DNA of 57,733 bases from an uncultured Rhodospirillales bacterium (GTDB lineage: Bacteria > Pseudomonadota > Alphaproteobacteria > Acetobacterales > Acetobacteraceae). Position 1 is the stretch's first letter; each line of letters starts with the position of its first letter. Of this stretch, positions 17,362 to 26,344 are shown piece by piece. The stretch spans positions 32,001 to 89,733 of the forward strand of contig CAIYSR010000117.1 in the NCBI GenBank assembly GCA_903928895.1, read 5' to 3'. A program made the translations under genes and the position numbers. The notes under the pieces were generated by a model, which saw only the letters and a program-made list of their open reading frames with translations, ran no database searches and had not been told where the DNA came from.

Positions 17362-18275
17362 GCCAGCCGCACCCGCGGATCGATCGCCGCATAGGCGAAA
17401 TCGACCAGGACATTGACCAGGATCACCGCCCCGGCGACCGTCAGCACGCCGAACTGCAACACCGGATAGTCCCGCCGCAGCGTGGCACCGACCAGCAGGT
17501 CGCCCACCCCGTTCCAGGCGAACACCGTCTCGATCACCACCGCGCCCGAGACCAGCGTCGCCACTTGCAGGCCGATGACGGTCACCACCGGGATCAGCGC
17601 GTTGCGCAGCCCGTGCCGCACCAGCACCAGCCATGGCGCCAGCCCTTTGGCGTGGGCGGTCCGCATGTAGTCCTGCCCGAGCACATCGAGCATGGCGTTG
17701 CGGGTGTAGCGCACCAGCGCGGCGACGAAATAGGCCGACAGCGTCACCGTTGGCATCACATAGTGCAGCCAGGTCGTCGCCCCGGCGCTGGGCAGCCAGT
17801 GCAGGGTGAACGAGAACAGCAGCAGCAACAGGATGGCGAGGACGAAATTGGGGACCGCGTAGCCGAGGAAGGCCACGAACAGCACCCAGGTGCCGATCCG
17901 GTGGCGCCGCCACACCGCTGCGACGACGCCGAGCGGCACGCCGACGGCGATGGTCAGCAGCAGGGTCAGCAGCAGCAGCGCGAGGCTGCGGCCGACCCGC
18001 TCGCCGAAAATGATGGTGACCGGCCGGCGCTCCATCAGCCCGAGCCCGAACTGGCCCTCGAACAGCGACCGCCAGTAGAGAACATACTGGTCCGCCGCGC
18101 CCTGATCGAGTCCCCAATAGGCGATCATCGCCGTCCGCCCCTCGGCGTCGAGCCCTTCGGGCATGAGGAAGTCGATCGGATCGCCGGTCAGCCGTGTCGC
18201 CACGAACACCGCGGTGACGATGACCCACAGCGTGACGGCCATCCGCAACAGGCGACGGGCGATGAAGACGGACAT
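17358..18275 (-). CDS. ABC transporter permease, DppB-like
   Basis: A 305-residue permease starting MSVFIARRLL, the standard DppB N-terminus, with six helices and a conserved TAHAKGLAPWLVLVRHGLRN loop. AGGA lies six bases before the ATG at 18275. First gene of a long minus-strand run that may extend to 8805. It is transcribed divergently from the binding-protein gene at 18565, sharing a 289-base intergenic region that holds a perfect palindrome. Confidence 0.9.
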   Translation of the reverse strand: MSVFIARRLLRMAVTLWVIVTAVFVATRLTGDPIDFLMPEGLDAEGRTAMIAYWGLDQGAADQYVLYWRSLFEGQFGLGLMERRPVTIIFGERVGRSLALLLLTLLLTIAVGVPLGVVAAVWRRHRIGTWVLFVAFLGYAVPNFVLAILLLLLFSFTLHWLPSAGATTWLHYVMPTVTLSAYFVAALVRYTRNAMLDVLGQDYMRTAHAKGLAPWLVLVRHGLRNALIPVVTVIGLQVATLVSGAVVIETVFAWNGVGDLLVGATLRRDYPVLQFGVLTVAGAVILVNVLVDFAYAAIDPRVRLA

Positions 18276-18460
18276 GAGATTCCTGGTACGACGGCCCCGG
18301 CTTCTAATGCGTCTCGGTTGCGGTTTGATGACGCTTCGGTGATGGGTTGGGGAAGTGTCCGGCGCGCGCGTGAGGATCGGCAGCACGTGACAATTGGTGT
18401 CGGTATCAACAGTTTTTCGTGATCGTGGAACCCCGCGCCCCCGGCTGGCGCACCTCGTCT

Positions 18461-18476
18461 ATATTCTATAGAATAT
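18461..18476. promoter_or_regulatory. perfect 16-bp palindrome, likely GntR operator
   Basis: ATATTCTATAGAATAT reads identically on both strands. It lies in the divergent region between the Dpp-type operon (starting 18275) and the sugar-type operon (starting 18565) whose last gene is a GntR/FCD regulator. FCD-type GntR proteins bind short A/T-rich palindromes of this kind, so autoregulation of the operon is the natural reading. It is AT-only apart from one C and one G in GC-rich DNA. Confidence 0.65.
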
Positions 18477-18564
18477 GTCCGCAGACGCCGAGAAGGCGCA
18501 GCCCGCAGCTTCCCAGGCAGGGACGCCGCGGGTCCCAGGGAAGGCCACGTTCGGAGAAGCCGCC

Positions 18565-19911
18565 ATGTCGCACCTAACCCCCGTCACCCGCCGTACTGCG
18601 CTTGCCGCCGCTGCGGCGCTCAGTGTCCCGGCCGCCGCCCGTGCCGCGGTCGCGCCGACCGACGGTGGCGGGCTCGGCACCGCCGAGGCGCCGATCGCGC
18701 TGCGGATGAACGCCAACGACGCCTTCGCCAAGATGTGGCAGACCGTGCTGATCCCCGAGTTCAACAAGAAGTTCCCTCATATCCACGTCACCATCGATGG
18801 CCTGCCGTACTCCGAGCATCTCACCAAGACCCTGCTCGACCTCACCGGCGCCACTCCGGCCTATGATCTGATTTGCAACGATGACCCCTGGACGCCGCAG
18901 ATTGCCCAGACCGGAGCCCTGCTCGACCTGAAGAAGGACTGCGCCGCCTGGACGGACGCGGATTTCGACTGGAATGATTTCTACGCCGCCCCGCTGGCCG
19001 CTTCGGAGTGGAAGGGCGTCCAGTACGGCGTGCCGCTGCGCTCCAACATGCTGCTGATGTTCTACAACCGCACCCACTACAAGAAGGCCGGCCTGCCCGA
19101 GCCCACGCCCCAGCTCACCTGGGCCGAATACATGGCGCAGGCGCCCAAGCTGGTCCAGGACGTCAAGGGCGAAGGCAAGGTCAACGCCTGGGCGGTCAGC
19201 ACCTATTTCGCCCGCGACCAGCTGACCCCCACGATCTGGCAGGCCATTCTCAACGCCAACGGCGGCCGGCTGCTCGACAAGGACGGCAAAGCGGCGTTCA
19301 ACACGCCGGTCGGCGTCGCCACCCTGCAGACCTTCGTCGACCTGCTCAAATACGCCCCGCCGGGGGCCAAGAGCCACGTCTTCAACGAGGAACTGACCGC
19401 GTTCCGCCAGGGCCAACTCGCCACCATGTTCATGTGGGGCAGCGTCTTCCGCGGCACCGCGATCGATCCGGCCTCGACCACGCTGAAGCCCGACGAGGTC
19501 GGGGTCCAGGTCATGCCCGTCGGCAGCGCCAGCGCCGGCACCCATCGTGGCATCTGGAGCGGGGAGATCAGCCGCAAAACCAAATACCCCCGCGCCGCCT
19601 GGACGCTGCTCCAGTGGATGTCCTCCAAGGACGGCGAACGCTTCGCCTCGGCCAACGTCGGCAGCTTCCCTGCCCGGCGTTCCACCCTGGCCTCCAAGCC
19701 CGAGTTCCCCTGGCTCGCTCCCGTCTTCGCCACGCTGGCTCAATCCTACGAGGTCGCGCAGAAGGGCGAGATGTGGCGCCCGCGTCTGGCCAAGTCGGAC
19801 GCGGTGCAGCAGGTCCTGGCCGACGAGGTGGCGCGGGCGACGTCCGGCGAGATCAGCCCCGCCGATGCCCTGAAGAACGCCGCCGGGCGGATCGACAAGC
19901 TGCGCCTCTGA
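18565..19911 (+). CDS. ABC transporter sugar-type solute-binding protein (family 1), Tat-type signal
   Basis: A 448-residue binding protein. I prefer the ATG at 18565, with GGAGAA seven bases upstream, over the in-frame ATG at 18475, which lies inside the palindromic operator. The N-terminus carries TRRTALAAAAALS, a twin-arginine-like signal, then a family-1 extracellular binding domain. It heads an operon binding protein, permease, permease, GntR with no ATPase, so it presumably borrows an ATPase, perhaps the one at 11807-12994. Confidence 0.88.
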   Translation: MSHLTPVTRRTALAAAAALSVPAAARAAVAPTDGGGLGTAEAPIALRMNANDAFAKMWQTVLIPEFNKKFPHIHVTIDGLPYSEHLTKTLLDLTGATPAYDLICNDDPWTPQIAQTGALLDLKKDCAAWTDADFDWNDFYAAPLAASEWKGVQYGVPLRSNMLLMFYNRTHYKKAGLPEPTPQLTWAEYMAQAPKLVQDVKGEGKVNAWAVSTYFARDQLTPTIWQAILNANGGRLLDKDGKAAFNTPVGVATLQTFVDLLKYAPPGAKSHVFNEELTAFRQGQLATMFMWGSVFRGTAIDPASTTLKPDEVGVQVMPVGSASAGTHRGIWSGEISRKTKYPRAAWTLLQWMSSKDGERFASANVGSFPARRSTLASKPEFPWLAPVFATLAQSYEVAQKGEMWRPRLAKSDAVQQVLADEVARATSGEISPADALKNAAGRIDKLRL

Positions 19912-19918
19912 TCATTTG

Positions 19919-20845
19919 ATGCGCGCCTCGAACAGCAGAACGCCGAGACCTCACCGGTCTCGGCGGCTGACCCGGCTGGCCGATACCATCAGCCGCTGGG
20001 GCTTCATGGCCCCCGCCTTCCTCATCCTCCTCGCCGTGCTCGCCTATCCCATCCTCTACACCGTCGAGATCAGCTTCTCCGAGCTCGACCTTGCCACCTT
20101 CCTGCCCTCGGAATGGGTGGGCTGGGACAACTACGAAACCGTGCTCACCGACGAGCGCTTCTGGCATTCCCTGAAGGTCACCGGCATCTACCTCGCCTTC
20201 GCCATGCCGCTGCAAATGGTGCTCGGCTTCGCCATCGCCTTCCTCGTCAACGCCGAATGGCGCGGCCGCGGCCTGATCCGCGCCCTTTTCCTTATTCCCA
20301 TGGTGGTTGCCCCGGTCGTCGCCGGCGGGCTCTGGCGGATGATGCTCGACCCGCTCTGGGGCATCACCAACTATCTCCTCGGCCTCCTCGGCGTCGGCCC
20401 GCTCGATTGGTTCGGCGATGCCACCCTGGCCATGGCCACCATCGTCCTCATCGACACCTGGCGCTGGACCCCCTTCGTCACTCTCATCGCCACCGCGGGC
20501 CTGCTCTCGCTGCCCCAGGACGTGTTTGAAGCCGCCGAAATCGACGGTGCCAACTGGTGGGTCATGCTCCGCCACATCACCCTGCCCCTCCTCGTCCCCA
20601 TCATCGCCGCCGCCTTCGTCGTGCGCTGGCTCGGTGCGGTCAAGATGTTCGACATCGTGCTGGCCTCCACCCTCGGAGGGCCCGGCCGCGCCACCAACGT
20701 CATCAACCTCTTCATCTACCAGGAAGCTTTCCGCGGCCTGAAATTCGCCGAATCGGCGGCGATGTCGGTCGTCGTCCTCATCATCACCATGGTCCTCACC
20801 GCGATCTTTCTGCGTGCCAGCCGCCAGCTGGAGGCGCGGTATTGA
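19919..20845 (+). CDS. ABC transporter permease, carbohydrate type (MalF-like)
   Basis: A 308-residue permease with six helices and the loop AAEIDGANWWVMLRHITLP. I use the ATG at 19919, seven bases after the preceding stop; a TTG directly before it is a weaker option. It pairs with the next permease, whose start overlaps its stop. Third carbohydrate-type channel subunit in the region, more similar in style to MalF/LacF than to the Ugp-like pair at 10-12 kb. Confidence 0.9.
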   Translation: MRASNSRTPRPHRSRRLTRLADTISRWGFMAPAFLILLAVLAYPILYTVEISFSELDLATFLPSEWVGWDNYETVLTDERFWHSLKVTGIYLAFAMPLQMVLGFAIAFLVNAEWRGRGLIRALFLIPMVVAPVVAGGLWRMMLDPLWGITNYLLGLLGVGPLDWFGDATLAMATIVLIDTWRWTPFVTLIATAGLLSLPQDVFEAAEIDGANWWVMLRHITLPLLVPIIAAAFVVRWLGAVKMFDIVLASTLGGPGRATNVINLFIYQEAFRGLKFAESAAMSVVVLIITMVLTAIFLRASRQLEARY

Positions 20846-21681
20846 GCCCCGCCATGCTCCGCCACCTCCTTCACCGCCTCCGCATCGCCGGCTCGATCGC
20901 CGCCTGCGCAGTCTTCCTGTTCCCGGTCTTCTGGATGGCGCTCACGTCGTTCAAGCAGCAGCGCGACGTCTTCACCTCGCCGCCCAAACTCTTCTTCACC
21001 CCCACCATCGAGACCTACACCACTTATCTCCGCTTCGCCGACGTGCCGGGCCGGATGCTCAACACCGTCATCGTTGCCGTCGGCGCGGGCCTCGTCTCCA
21101 TCATCGCCGGCTCGATGGCCGGCTATGCCCTGGCCCGGATCCCGCTGCGCGGCGCCCGCACCATTGGCACGCTCATCCTGCTCTCCCGTGGAGTTCCCCC
21201 CATCGCGCTGGCGGTGCCGATGTTTCTGGTCGCCCGCAACCTCGACATCACCGACAAGCACATCACCCTCATCCTCGCCTACTGCACCTTCCTCATCCCC
21301 TACGTGATGTGGCTGATGCGGGGCTTCTTCAAATCCCTCCCGAAGGAGCTGGAAGAATCCGCGATCATCGACGGCTGCTCCCGCTTCGGCGCCTTCTTCC
21401 GCATCATCGTCCCCATCTCGCTTCCCGGCATCCTCTCCACCTTCATCTTCTCCATCATCCTGGCCTGGGAAGAACTCCTCTTCGCCCTCGTGCTGACCAA
21501 CCGCAATGCCGTCACCGCCCCGGTCGCCGTCGCCGGCATCGCCGCCGACATGCTCAACGGCGTGAACTGGGGCGCGCTGACCGCCGTTGGCACGATCACC
21601 GTCCTGCCCGTCGTCTTCTTCGCCCTCCTCGTCCAGAAATGGCTGATCAAAGGACTTGCCGATGGCGCCACGAAGGGTTGA
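20842..21681 (+). CDS. ABC transporter permease, carbohydrate type (MalG-like)
   Basis: A 279-residue permease with six helices and the loop SAIIDGCSRFGAFFRIIVP. The start is most likely the TTG at 20842, overlapping the preceding stop as TTGA with GGAGG about seven bases upstream; the ATG at 20854 is 19 bases from that site. Its 3' end overlaps the GntR gene by 20 bases, tying regulator and transporter into one transcript. Confidence 0.88.
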   Translation: MSPAMLRHLLHRLRIAGSIAACAVFLFPVFWMALTSFKQQRDVFTSPPKLFFTPTIETYTTYLRFADVPGRMLNTVIVAVGAGLVSIIAGSMAGYALARIPLRGARTIGTLILLSRGVPPIALAVPMFLVARNLDITDKHITLILAYCTFLIPYVMWLMRGFFKSLPKELEESAIIDGCSRFGAFFRIIVPISLPGILSTFIFSIILAWEELLFALVLTNRNAVTAPVAVAGIAADMLNGVNWGALTAVGTITVLPVVFFALLVQKWLIKGLADGATKG

Positions 21682-22387
21682 TCCCCCTGCCCTGCCGGCC
21701 ACCTCCGGCGGCAGCTTCGGGACGTCCGCCGTGGGCCTCTACCGAACCAAGTCCGACCTCGCCCGCGGCCACATCGAGGAGCTCATCCTCTCCGGCACCG
21801 TCCGCGCCGGGGACCGCCTGACCACCCGCCAAGTCGCCGAGGCGCTCGGCATCAGCGAAACTCCGATCCGCGAAGCCATCCGCCTGCTCGCCGCCGAAGG
21901 GTGGCTCACCCTCTCGCCGCACCACGGCGTCGTCATCGCCTCAATCAACGCCGGCCAGATCACCGAAGTCTATGCGATCCGCGGTGCCCTTGGGGCGCTG
22001 GCGATCGAGCGCGGCGCCGCCGCCTACACCGCGGCGCAGCTCGCCGCCCTCGACCGCAACCTCGCCGCCTCTGCCGCCGCCGTCGCTGCTGCCGACATTC
22101 CCGCCTATGTCCGCCTCAACCGGGAATTCCACGCCGTGCTCTCCGACACCCCGCACACCCAATGGACGCTGCGCCTGCTCGACAACATCTGGGCCCAGAC
22201 CGCCGCGGCCGGGCGTGGCTTCGAGGCAGTGCCCGACCGCCTCAAAGCCTCGCTGGCCGAGCATCGGGCCATCCGCGCGGCCATCGCCGCCGGCGATCAC
22301 GTCGGCGCCGCCGACCTGCTGCGGGAGCACGAACGCATCGCCGGCGCCGCCCTGGTCGCCGCGCTCAATGCCACCCCGGCTGAATAA
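21662..22387 (+). CDS. GntR family transcriptional regulator, FCD domain
   Basis: A 241-residue regulator: N-terminal winged helix (helix-turn-helix around TRQVAEALGISETPIREA, about residues 55-72) and a helical FCD ligand domain (about 95-230) with its metal-site residues (HRAIRAAI-type third helix). ATG at 21662 follows AAGGA by eight bases, inside the end of the permease gene. FCD regulators sense carboxylates such as sugar acids. Its probable operator is the palindrome at 18461-18476 upstream of its own operon, which would control both divergent transport operons. Confidence 0.9.
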   Translation: MAPRRVDPPALPATSGGSFGTSAVGLYRTKSDLARGHIEELILSGTVRAGDRLTTRQVAEALGISETPIREAIRLLAAEGWLTLSPHHGVVIASINAGQITEVYAIRGALGALAIERGAAAYTAAQLAALDRNLAASAAAVAAADIPAYVRLNREFHAVLSDTPHTQWTLRLLDNIWAQTAAAGRGFEAVPDRLKASLAEHRAIRAAIAAGDHVGAADLLREHERIAGAALVAALNATPAE

Positions 22388-22399
22388 GGAGAGGGCGCA

Positions 22400-22750
22400 T
22401 CAGGCGATCGGCACGAAGATCGAGTGGCGGAACTTGCCGTCCACCGCCTGCGAGATATGTCCCTTGCCGTGGGTGTCCTCGACCAGAAACACCTCACCCG
22501 GACCGATCACGCGGGTCTCGCCGTCGCTCACCGTGATCTTCACCGCCCCGTCCAGATTGATGATGTACTGGCGCCGCGGCGCCGGATGCCAGGCGTAGTC
22601 ATAGGTCCCCGGGGTGGCACGAAAGATGATCCCGGTCGCCGGAATCATCGCCGACATTTTGCCCCCGGGCCCTTCTGTCACCCATTCCACCTCGATATCG
22701 CGGAAATGGGTCTCGCCGTGCTCGTCGACGTAGAGGTTGTGAATGCGCAT
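22400..22750 (-). CDS. small cupin-domain protein
   Basis: A 116-residue single-domain cupin. The conserved beta-barrel pieces are visible (HPAPRRQYIINLDG and GPGEVFLVEDTHGKGH), with a histidine pair able to hold a metal. The ATG at 22750 is preceded by GGGAGG at about nine bases. Convergent with the GntR gene (13 bases apart) and divergent from the M20 deacylase. Small cupins beside catabolic genes often act as isomerases or ligand-binding proteins; the reaction is not readable here. Confidence 0.8.
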   Translation of the reverse strand: MRIHNLYVDEHGETHFRDIEVEWVTEGPGGKMSAMIPATGIIFRATPGTYDYAWHPAPRRQYIINLDGAVKITVSDGETRVIGPGEVFLVEDTHGKGHISQAVDGKFRHSIFVPIA

Positions 22751-22869
22751 GAAAGAAGCCTCCCTGATTTTATGCGATGCCCCGACTACACCACCTTGCG
22801 CGCCTTCCCACCATCGCGTCCCGGGGGTAGCCTTGCGTGTCCACCCCATGCGCCGAAAGTCCCCCTCCC

Positions 22870-24144
22870 ATGACCGACCTCGCCAAACTCACCGCCGCCG
22901 TCGACAGCATTTTCGACGCCCAGGTCGCCTGGCTCCAGGACATCGTCCGCTTCCCCTCCCGCCGCGGCGAGGAAGCGCCGTTGCAGGACTGGATCGCGCG
23001 GGACTTTGCCAAGCGCGGCTACAGCGTTGACCGCTACACCCTCGCCGATGTCGGGCTTCCCGCCCATGAGAAGGCCGCCCCTATGGTGGGGGTCGATCCC
23101 GCCGGTTCGATCCAGGTCGTTGCAAGCCACCGCGCCGCGACGGCGACGGGGCGCAGCCTCATCATCCAGGGCCATATCGACGTCGTCCCCGAGGGACCCG
23201 TGGAGATGTGGACCCACCCGCCGTTCGCCGCCACCATCCGCGACGGCTGGCTCTATGGCCGCGGCGCCAACGACATGAAGGCCGGTGTTTCCTGCATGGT
23301 TTTCGCCATGGAGGCGCTGCGGGCGGCAGGCTTGCAGCCGGCGGCCGATGTCTATCTGCAAACCGTGACGGAGGAGGAAAGCACCGGCAACGGCGCCCTT
23401 TCCACCCTGCTGCGTGGCTACCGCGCCGAGGCCGTGATCATCCCCGAGCCCACCCACCACACCATCACCCGGACCCATACCGGCACCATCTGGTTCCGTC
23501 TGCGGGTCCAGGGGGTCCCCGTCCATGTCGCTGTTGCCCAGGACGGTTCCAACGCCATCATGTCCGCCTACCACCTCATCAACGCGCTGAATGCCCACAC
23601 CAAAGCCCTCAACGAGGCCGCGAAGACCGATAAATGGTATTCGGTGATCCGCGACCCCATCAAATTCAATCCCGGCATCATTCGCGGCGGTGACTGGGCC
23701 AGTTCGACCCCCTCCTGGTGCGAGGTGGACTGCCGCATTGGCCTCCTGCCGTCCACCGACGTGAAGGATGCGATGGCGGCAGTTGAAGCCGCCGTCAAAG
23801 CCGCCACCGCCGGCGACAACTTCCTCGCCAACAACCCGCCCGAAATCATCTGGCACGGATTCCAGGCCGACGGCTTCATCCTCGAACCAGGCTCCACCGC
23901 CGAAGCGGTGCTTGCCGCGGCGCATGTTCAGGTGCACGGCAAGCCGATGGAGGATCGCCGCACCACTGCGGTGAACGACACGCGCTACTACGGCCGCTAT
24001 TTCAACATCCCTGCGCTCTGCTATGGCCCCGCGGGAGAAGGCAACCACGGCTTCGACGAGCGTACATCGCTGGCCGACCTGCGCCGATGCACCCTGACGA
24101 TGGCCAAGTTCATCGCCGACTGGTGCGGCACCGCGCCAGTGTGA
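22870..24144 (+). CDS. M20 family ArgE/DapE-type deacylase
   Basis: A 424-residue zinc hydrolase with all family marks: GHIDVVP (H102, D104), GRGANDMKAG (D135 bridging metal), the general base TEEES (E168-E169), and a dimerisation domain around residues 190-310. ArgE/DapE relatives remove acyl groups from amino acids or similar substrates. The start codon is not well supported by a ribosome site; GTG at 22837 is an alternative adding 11 residues. With the upstream importers it may deacylate a transported compound. Confidence 0.88.
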   Translation: MTDLAKLTAAVDSIFDAQVAWLQDIVRFPSRRGEEAPLQDWIARDFAKRGYSVDRYTLADVGLPAHEKAAPMVGVDPAGSIQVVASHRAATATGRSLIIQGHIDVVPEGPVEMWTHPPFAATIRDGWLYGRGANDMKAGVSCMVFAMEALRAAGLQPAADVYLQTVTEEESTGNGALSTLLRGYRAEAVIIPEPTHHTITRTHTGTIWFRLRVQGVPVHVAVAQDGSNAIMSAYHLINALNAHTKALNEAAKTDKWYSVIRDPIKFNPGIIRGGDWASSTPSWCEVDCRIGLLPSTDVKDAMAAVEAAVKAATAGDNFLANNPPEIIWHGFQADGFILEPGSTAEAVLAAAHVQVHGKPMEDRRTTAVNDTRYYGRYFNIPALCYGPAGEGNHGFDERTSLADLRRCTLTMAKFIADWCGTAPV

Positions 24145-24359
24145 CATCGGGCGGTCCGGGAGACGGCGGGATAGGCGGGACTGCCGCTGCCTTTTTGGGA
24201 AAGGACACAGGGATTTCTTTCCCTCTCGGGCGCTGTGGCCCTGGCGACGGGACGGTTGGTTTTGTCGAGCATGTCGATCACGGATTCGTGAATATTGTTA
24301 CCCACCGTGGGTTTGCCGTTTCTGTCCTGTGAATAACTCTGTCCACAGGGTGTTGACAA

Positions 24360-24483
24360 ATCGATTTCGTATCGTGATCGCGGTAGCGGATTTCTCTGGC
24401 CCGCGATCGCTCAACAGAATTAAAGCTGTTAAATTATCCTCAATTTGATACGAAATTGATGAAATTCCCATGGATGTCGTATC
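24360..24483. promoter_or_regulatory. three copies of an ATTTCGTATC-type motif in an AT-rich leader
   Basis: ATTTCGTATC (24364-24373) recurs exactly on the opposite strand (24447-24456) and with one change at 24474-24483. The first pair extends to 14 bases with one mismatch; the last two face each other as a 7-bp exact inverted repeat. A TTGACA (24353-24358) sits just before. Repeated sites upstream of a gene suggest regulator binding, possibly by an unlinked protein. The whole stretch 24150-24620 contains no convincing gene. Confidence 0.45.
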
Positions 24484-24498
24484 TGTAAAGAAGTGTTG

Positions 24499-24527
24499 AC
24501 TCCCATGACCTAACGGGGGAGTTTTTT
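24499..24527 (+). terminator. intrinsic terminator-like hairpin upstream of an unknown gene
   Basis: ACTCCC and GGGAGT form a 6-bp stem with a 12-base loop, followed by six T residues. It lies about 95 bases before the gene at 24621, downstream of the repeated motifs and of a TTGACA element. It could end a short leader transcript or act as an attenuator. Confidence 0.5.
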
Positions 24528-24620
24528 GTGAAACATTGATCGATCCACGATCTCCCAGGTCCAAAATGCCCGAAATTCATGGTCGATCGCCGTGCGTATT
24601 GCGATGAGAGGAATGTTTGC

Positions 24621-25253
24621 ATGACCAGTGTCCGTTCACTGGATGACCTGGTTCGCATCCGGCTCAGACAATGGCCACAGCGACCGCCCGGGATTCGGCA
24701 GCAGCGCAACGGAACCTGGCGCTGGCTGCGCGGGCGTCCAGCTGAAGATTCAAATATCAATCACCCGTTCCTCAAGTTCCCCGGCAGTTCGCGGCTGCGC
24801 ACGCTGCCGGATGGGTTGTGGCTCAATTTCGGCGGCACGCCGGCCGAGCCTTTTGTGGATATCTTCGCGATCGAGGCCTGTGCTTCGATCTCCAACCTGC
24901 TTGATAAACGCTCGCGCTTTGCGCCCTCCACCCATTCGCTCATGGCGGTCTGCCCGGTGCCATGGCTGCTGGCGCCGGTCACCACCGGGGACCCGACGGC
25001 GCGCTGGGTGGCCACCGGCGTACTGCGGATAGCGCCGCTGACGCCGCTCGTGTTGCCGGTGCGCGATATCAGGGTGATGTATGCTCTCAAAACCGAGCAT
25101 TATCGAGGTTTTGCGGAAGGCCAGATCCCCCATGCGCATGAGTATTTCGTGCCGATGGAACGGCTGACACGAACCGACGCGCATCGCGATCCGCAGATCC
25201 AGGCCTTGGTGGCGCGGGCTTCGGTATCGGCGAATTTCTTCGATATCGGATAA
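24621..25253 (+). CDS. protein of unknown function
   Basis: A 210-residue soluble protein; I chose the ATG at 24621 because GAGGA lies eight bases before it (an in-frame start at 24579 has none). I recognise no domain. It is basic at the N-terminus, with a central LWLNFGGTPAEPF segment and a His/Glu-containing C-terminal part (HAHEYFVPMERL). The AT-rich leader unlike the surrounding DNA suggests acquisition by transfer. Convergent with the DenD-like gene, 17 bases apart. Confidence 0.6.
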   Translation: MTSVRSLDDLVRIRLRQWPQRPPGIRQQRNGTWRWLRGRPAEDSNINHPFLKFPGSSRLRTLPDGLWLNFGGTPAEPFVDIFAIEACASISNLLDKRSRFAPSTHSLMAVCPVPWLLAPVTTGDPTARWVATGVLRIAPLTPLVLPVRDIRVMYALKTEHYRGFAEGQIPHAHEYFVPMERLTRTDAHRDPQIQALVARASVSANFFDIG

Positions 25254-25270
25254 TTCGCGGTCGGCTACGG

Positions 25271-26263
25271 CTACGCCATACCGCGATCCGCTCGGGTCGC
25301 GGCGAGGTCGTCGGCGACGAAGGCGCGGATGACATCGATCAGCGGCTCGTGACGGCTGAAGCCATGGCGCGGGGCACGCTCGGCGTTGAAGCCCGCAGGC
25401 CAGCCGCCGACGATGCCGGCGATCACGGGATCGGGCACCCGTTTCACCAGTCCGGTCGCGCCCTGGCGCACGATGTCCAACGCGGCGAGAATGTCGCCGA
25501 CCTTCACGCTCATGCCGGGTGGGTTCAGGCTGCGGTCGAGGCCGAGGGGGGCGGTGTCCATCGCGGCGGCGTGGATCAACCATTCCGTGGCGCGGCGCGG
25601 GCTGGCGACCCAGACGGCGAAATCGTCGGGCACCGGCAGTTCGGTTTCGAGACCGAGCAGGGGCTCGCGGACGATGGCGGAGAAGAACGAGCTGGCGGCC
25701 TTGTTGGGGCGGCCGGGGCGCACGATGATGGTGGGCAGGCGCAGGCAGACGGCATCCATGAAGCCACGGCGGGTGGCATCGGCCAGGAGCATCTCCGCGG
25801 CGGCCTTCTGGGTGCCGTAGGAATTGGCCGGCACCTGACGGGCGTCGTCGTCGAGGAATTTGCCCTGGCCGCCGGAGAAGCTGGCGATCGAACTGGTGAA
25901 GACGACGCGCGGCGGCCGCGCCGCACCGGCGGCGATGAGGCCGCGGCAGGCGTCGATCACCGCGTCGGTGCCACGCAGGTTGACGCGGCGGCCGAGGTCG
26001 TAGTCCGCCTCGGCCGCCGCGCTGACCACGGCGGCGAGGTGGAAGACGACGTCGGTGCCGGGGGGGATCGCGGCCACGGGCAGCTCGGCAATGTCACCGC
26101 CGATGCAGGTCACCGGAAACGGGGCCGCCAGGCCGGGAGGGGCGGCGAGGTCGAACAAGCTGAGACTGTCGATCTTTGTGCCGCCGATTGTGCCGGTCTC
26201 GGCGAGTTTGGCGGCGACCTTGCGCCCGAGGAAGCCGCCGCCGCCGAGAATGCTGATGTTCAT
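25271..26263 (-). CDS. denD: NAD-dependent epimerase/dehydrogenase, D-erythronate dehydrogenase (DenD)-like
   Basis: A 330-residue extended short-chain dehydrogenase: GGGGFLG nucleotide loop (7-13), catalytic TSS (S124/S125) and YGTQK (Y149, K153). The overall pattern, including FTSSIASFSGG and RLPTIIVRPG, matches DenD, which oxidises D-erythronate in a four-carbon sugar-acid pathway. The later pathway genes (isomerase, kinase, decarboxylase) are not adjacent, so the symbol is tentative. FCD-type regulation of sugar-acid catabolism in the preceding region is consistent. Confidence 0.75.
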   Translation of the reverse strand: MNISILGGGGFLGRKVAAKLAETGTIGGTKIDSLSLFDLAAPPGLAAPFPVTCIGGDIAELPVAAIPPGTDVVFHLAAVVSAAAEADYDLGRRVNLRGTDAVIDACRGLIAAGAARPPRVVFTSSIASFSGGQGKFLDDDARQVPANSYGTQKAAAEMLLADATRRGFMDAVCLRLPTIIVRPGRPNKAASSFFSAIVREPLLGLETELPVPDDFAVWVASPRRATEWLIHAAAMDTAPLGLDRSLNPPGMSVKVGDILAALDIVRQGATGLVKRVPDPVIAGIVGGWPAGFNAERAPRHGFSRHEPLIDVIRAFVADDLAATRADRGMA

Positions 26264-26344
26264 CTGCCCGCTCCGCCCGATACCTGTCGCGGCAAGGCAT
26301 AAGCACGGAGCGGCGTCGGAGGAAAGGGGCGCAGCGAAATGCGG

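Noticed and set aside
24325-24350. TGTGAATAA and TGTCCACAGG as DnaA boxes of an origin
   Set aside because: Neither matches TTATCCACA well and there is no cluster or unwinding element tied to replication genes.
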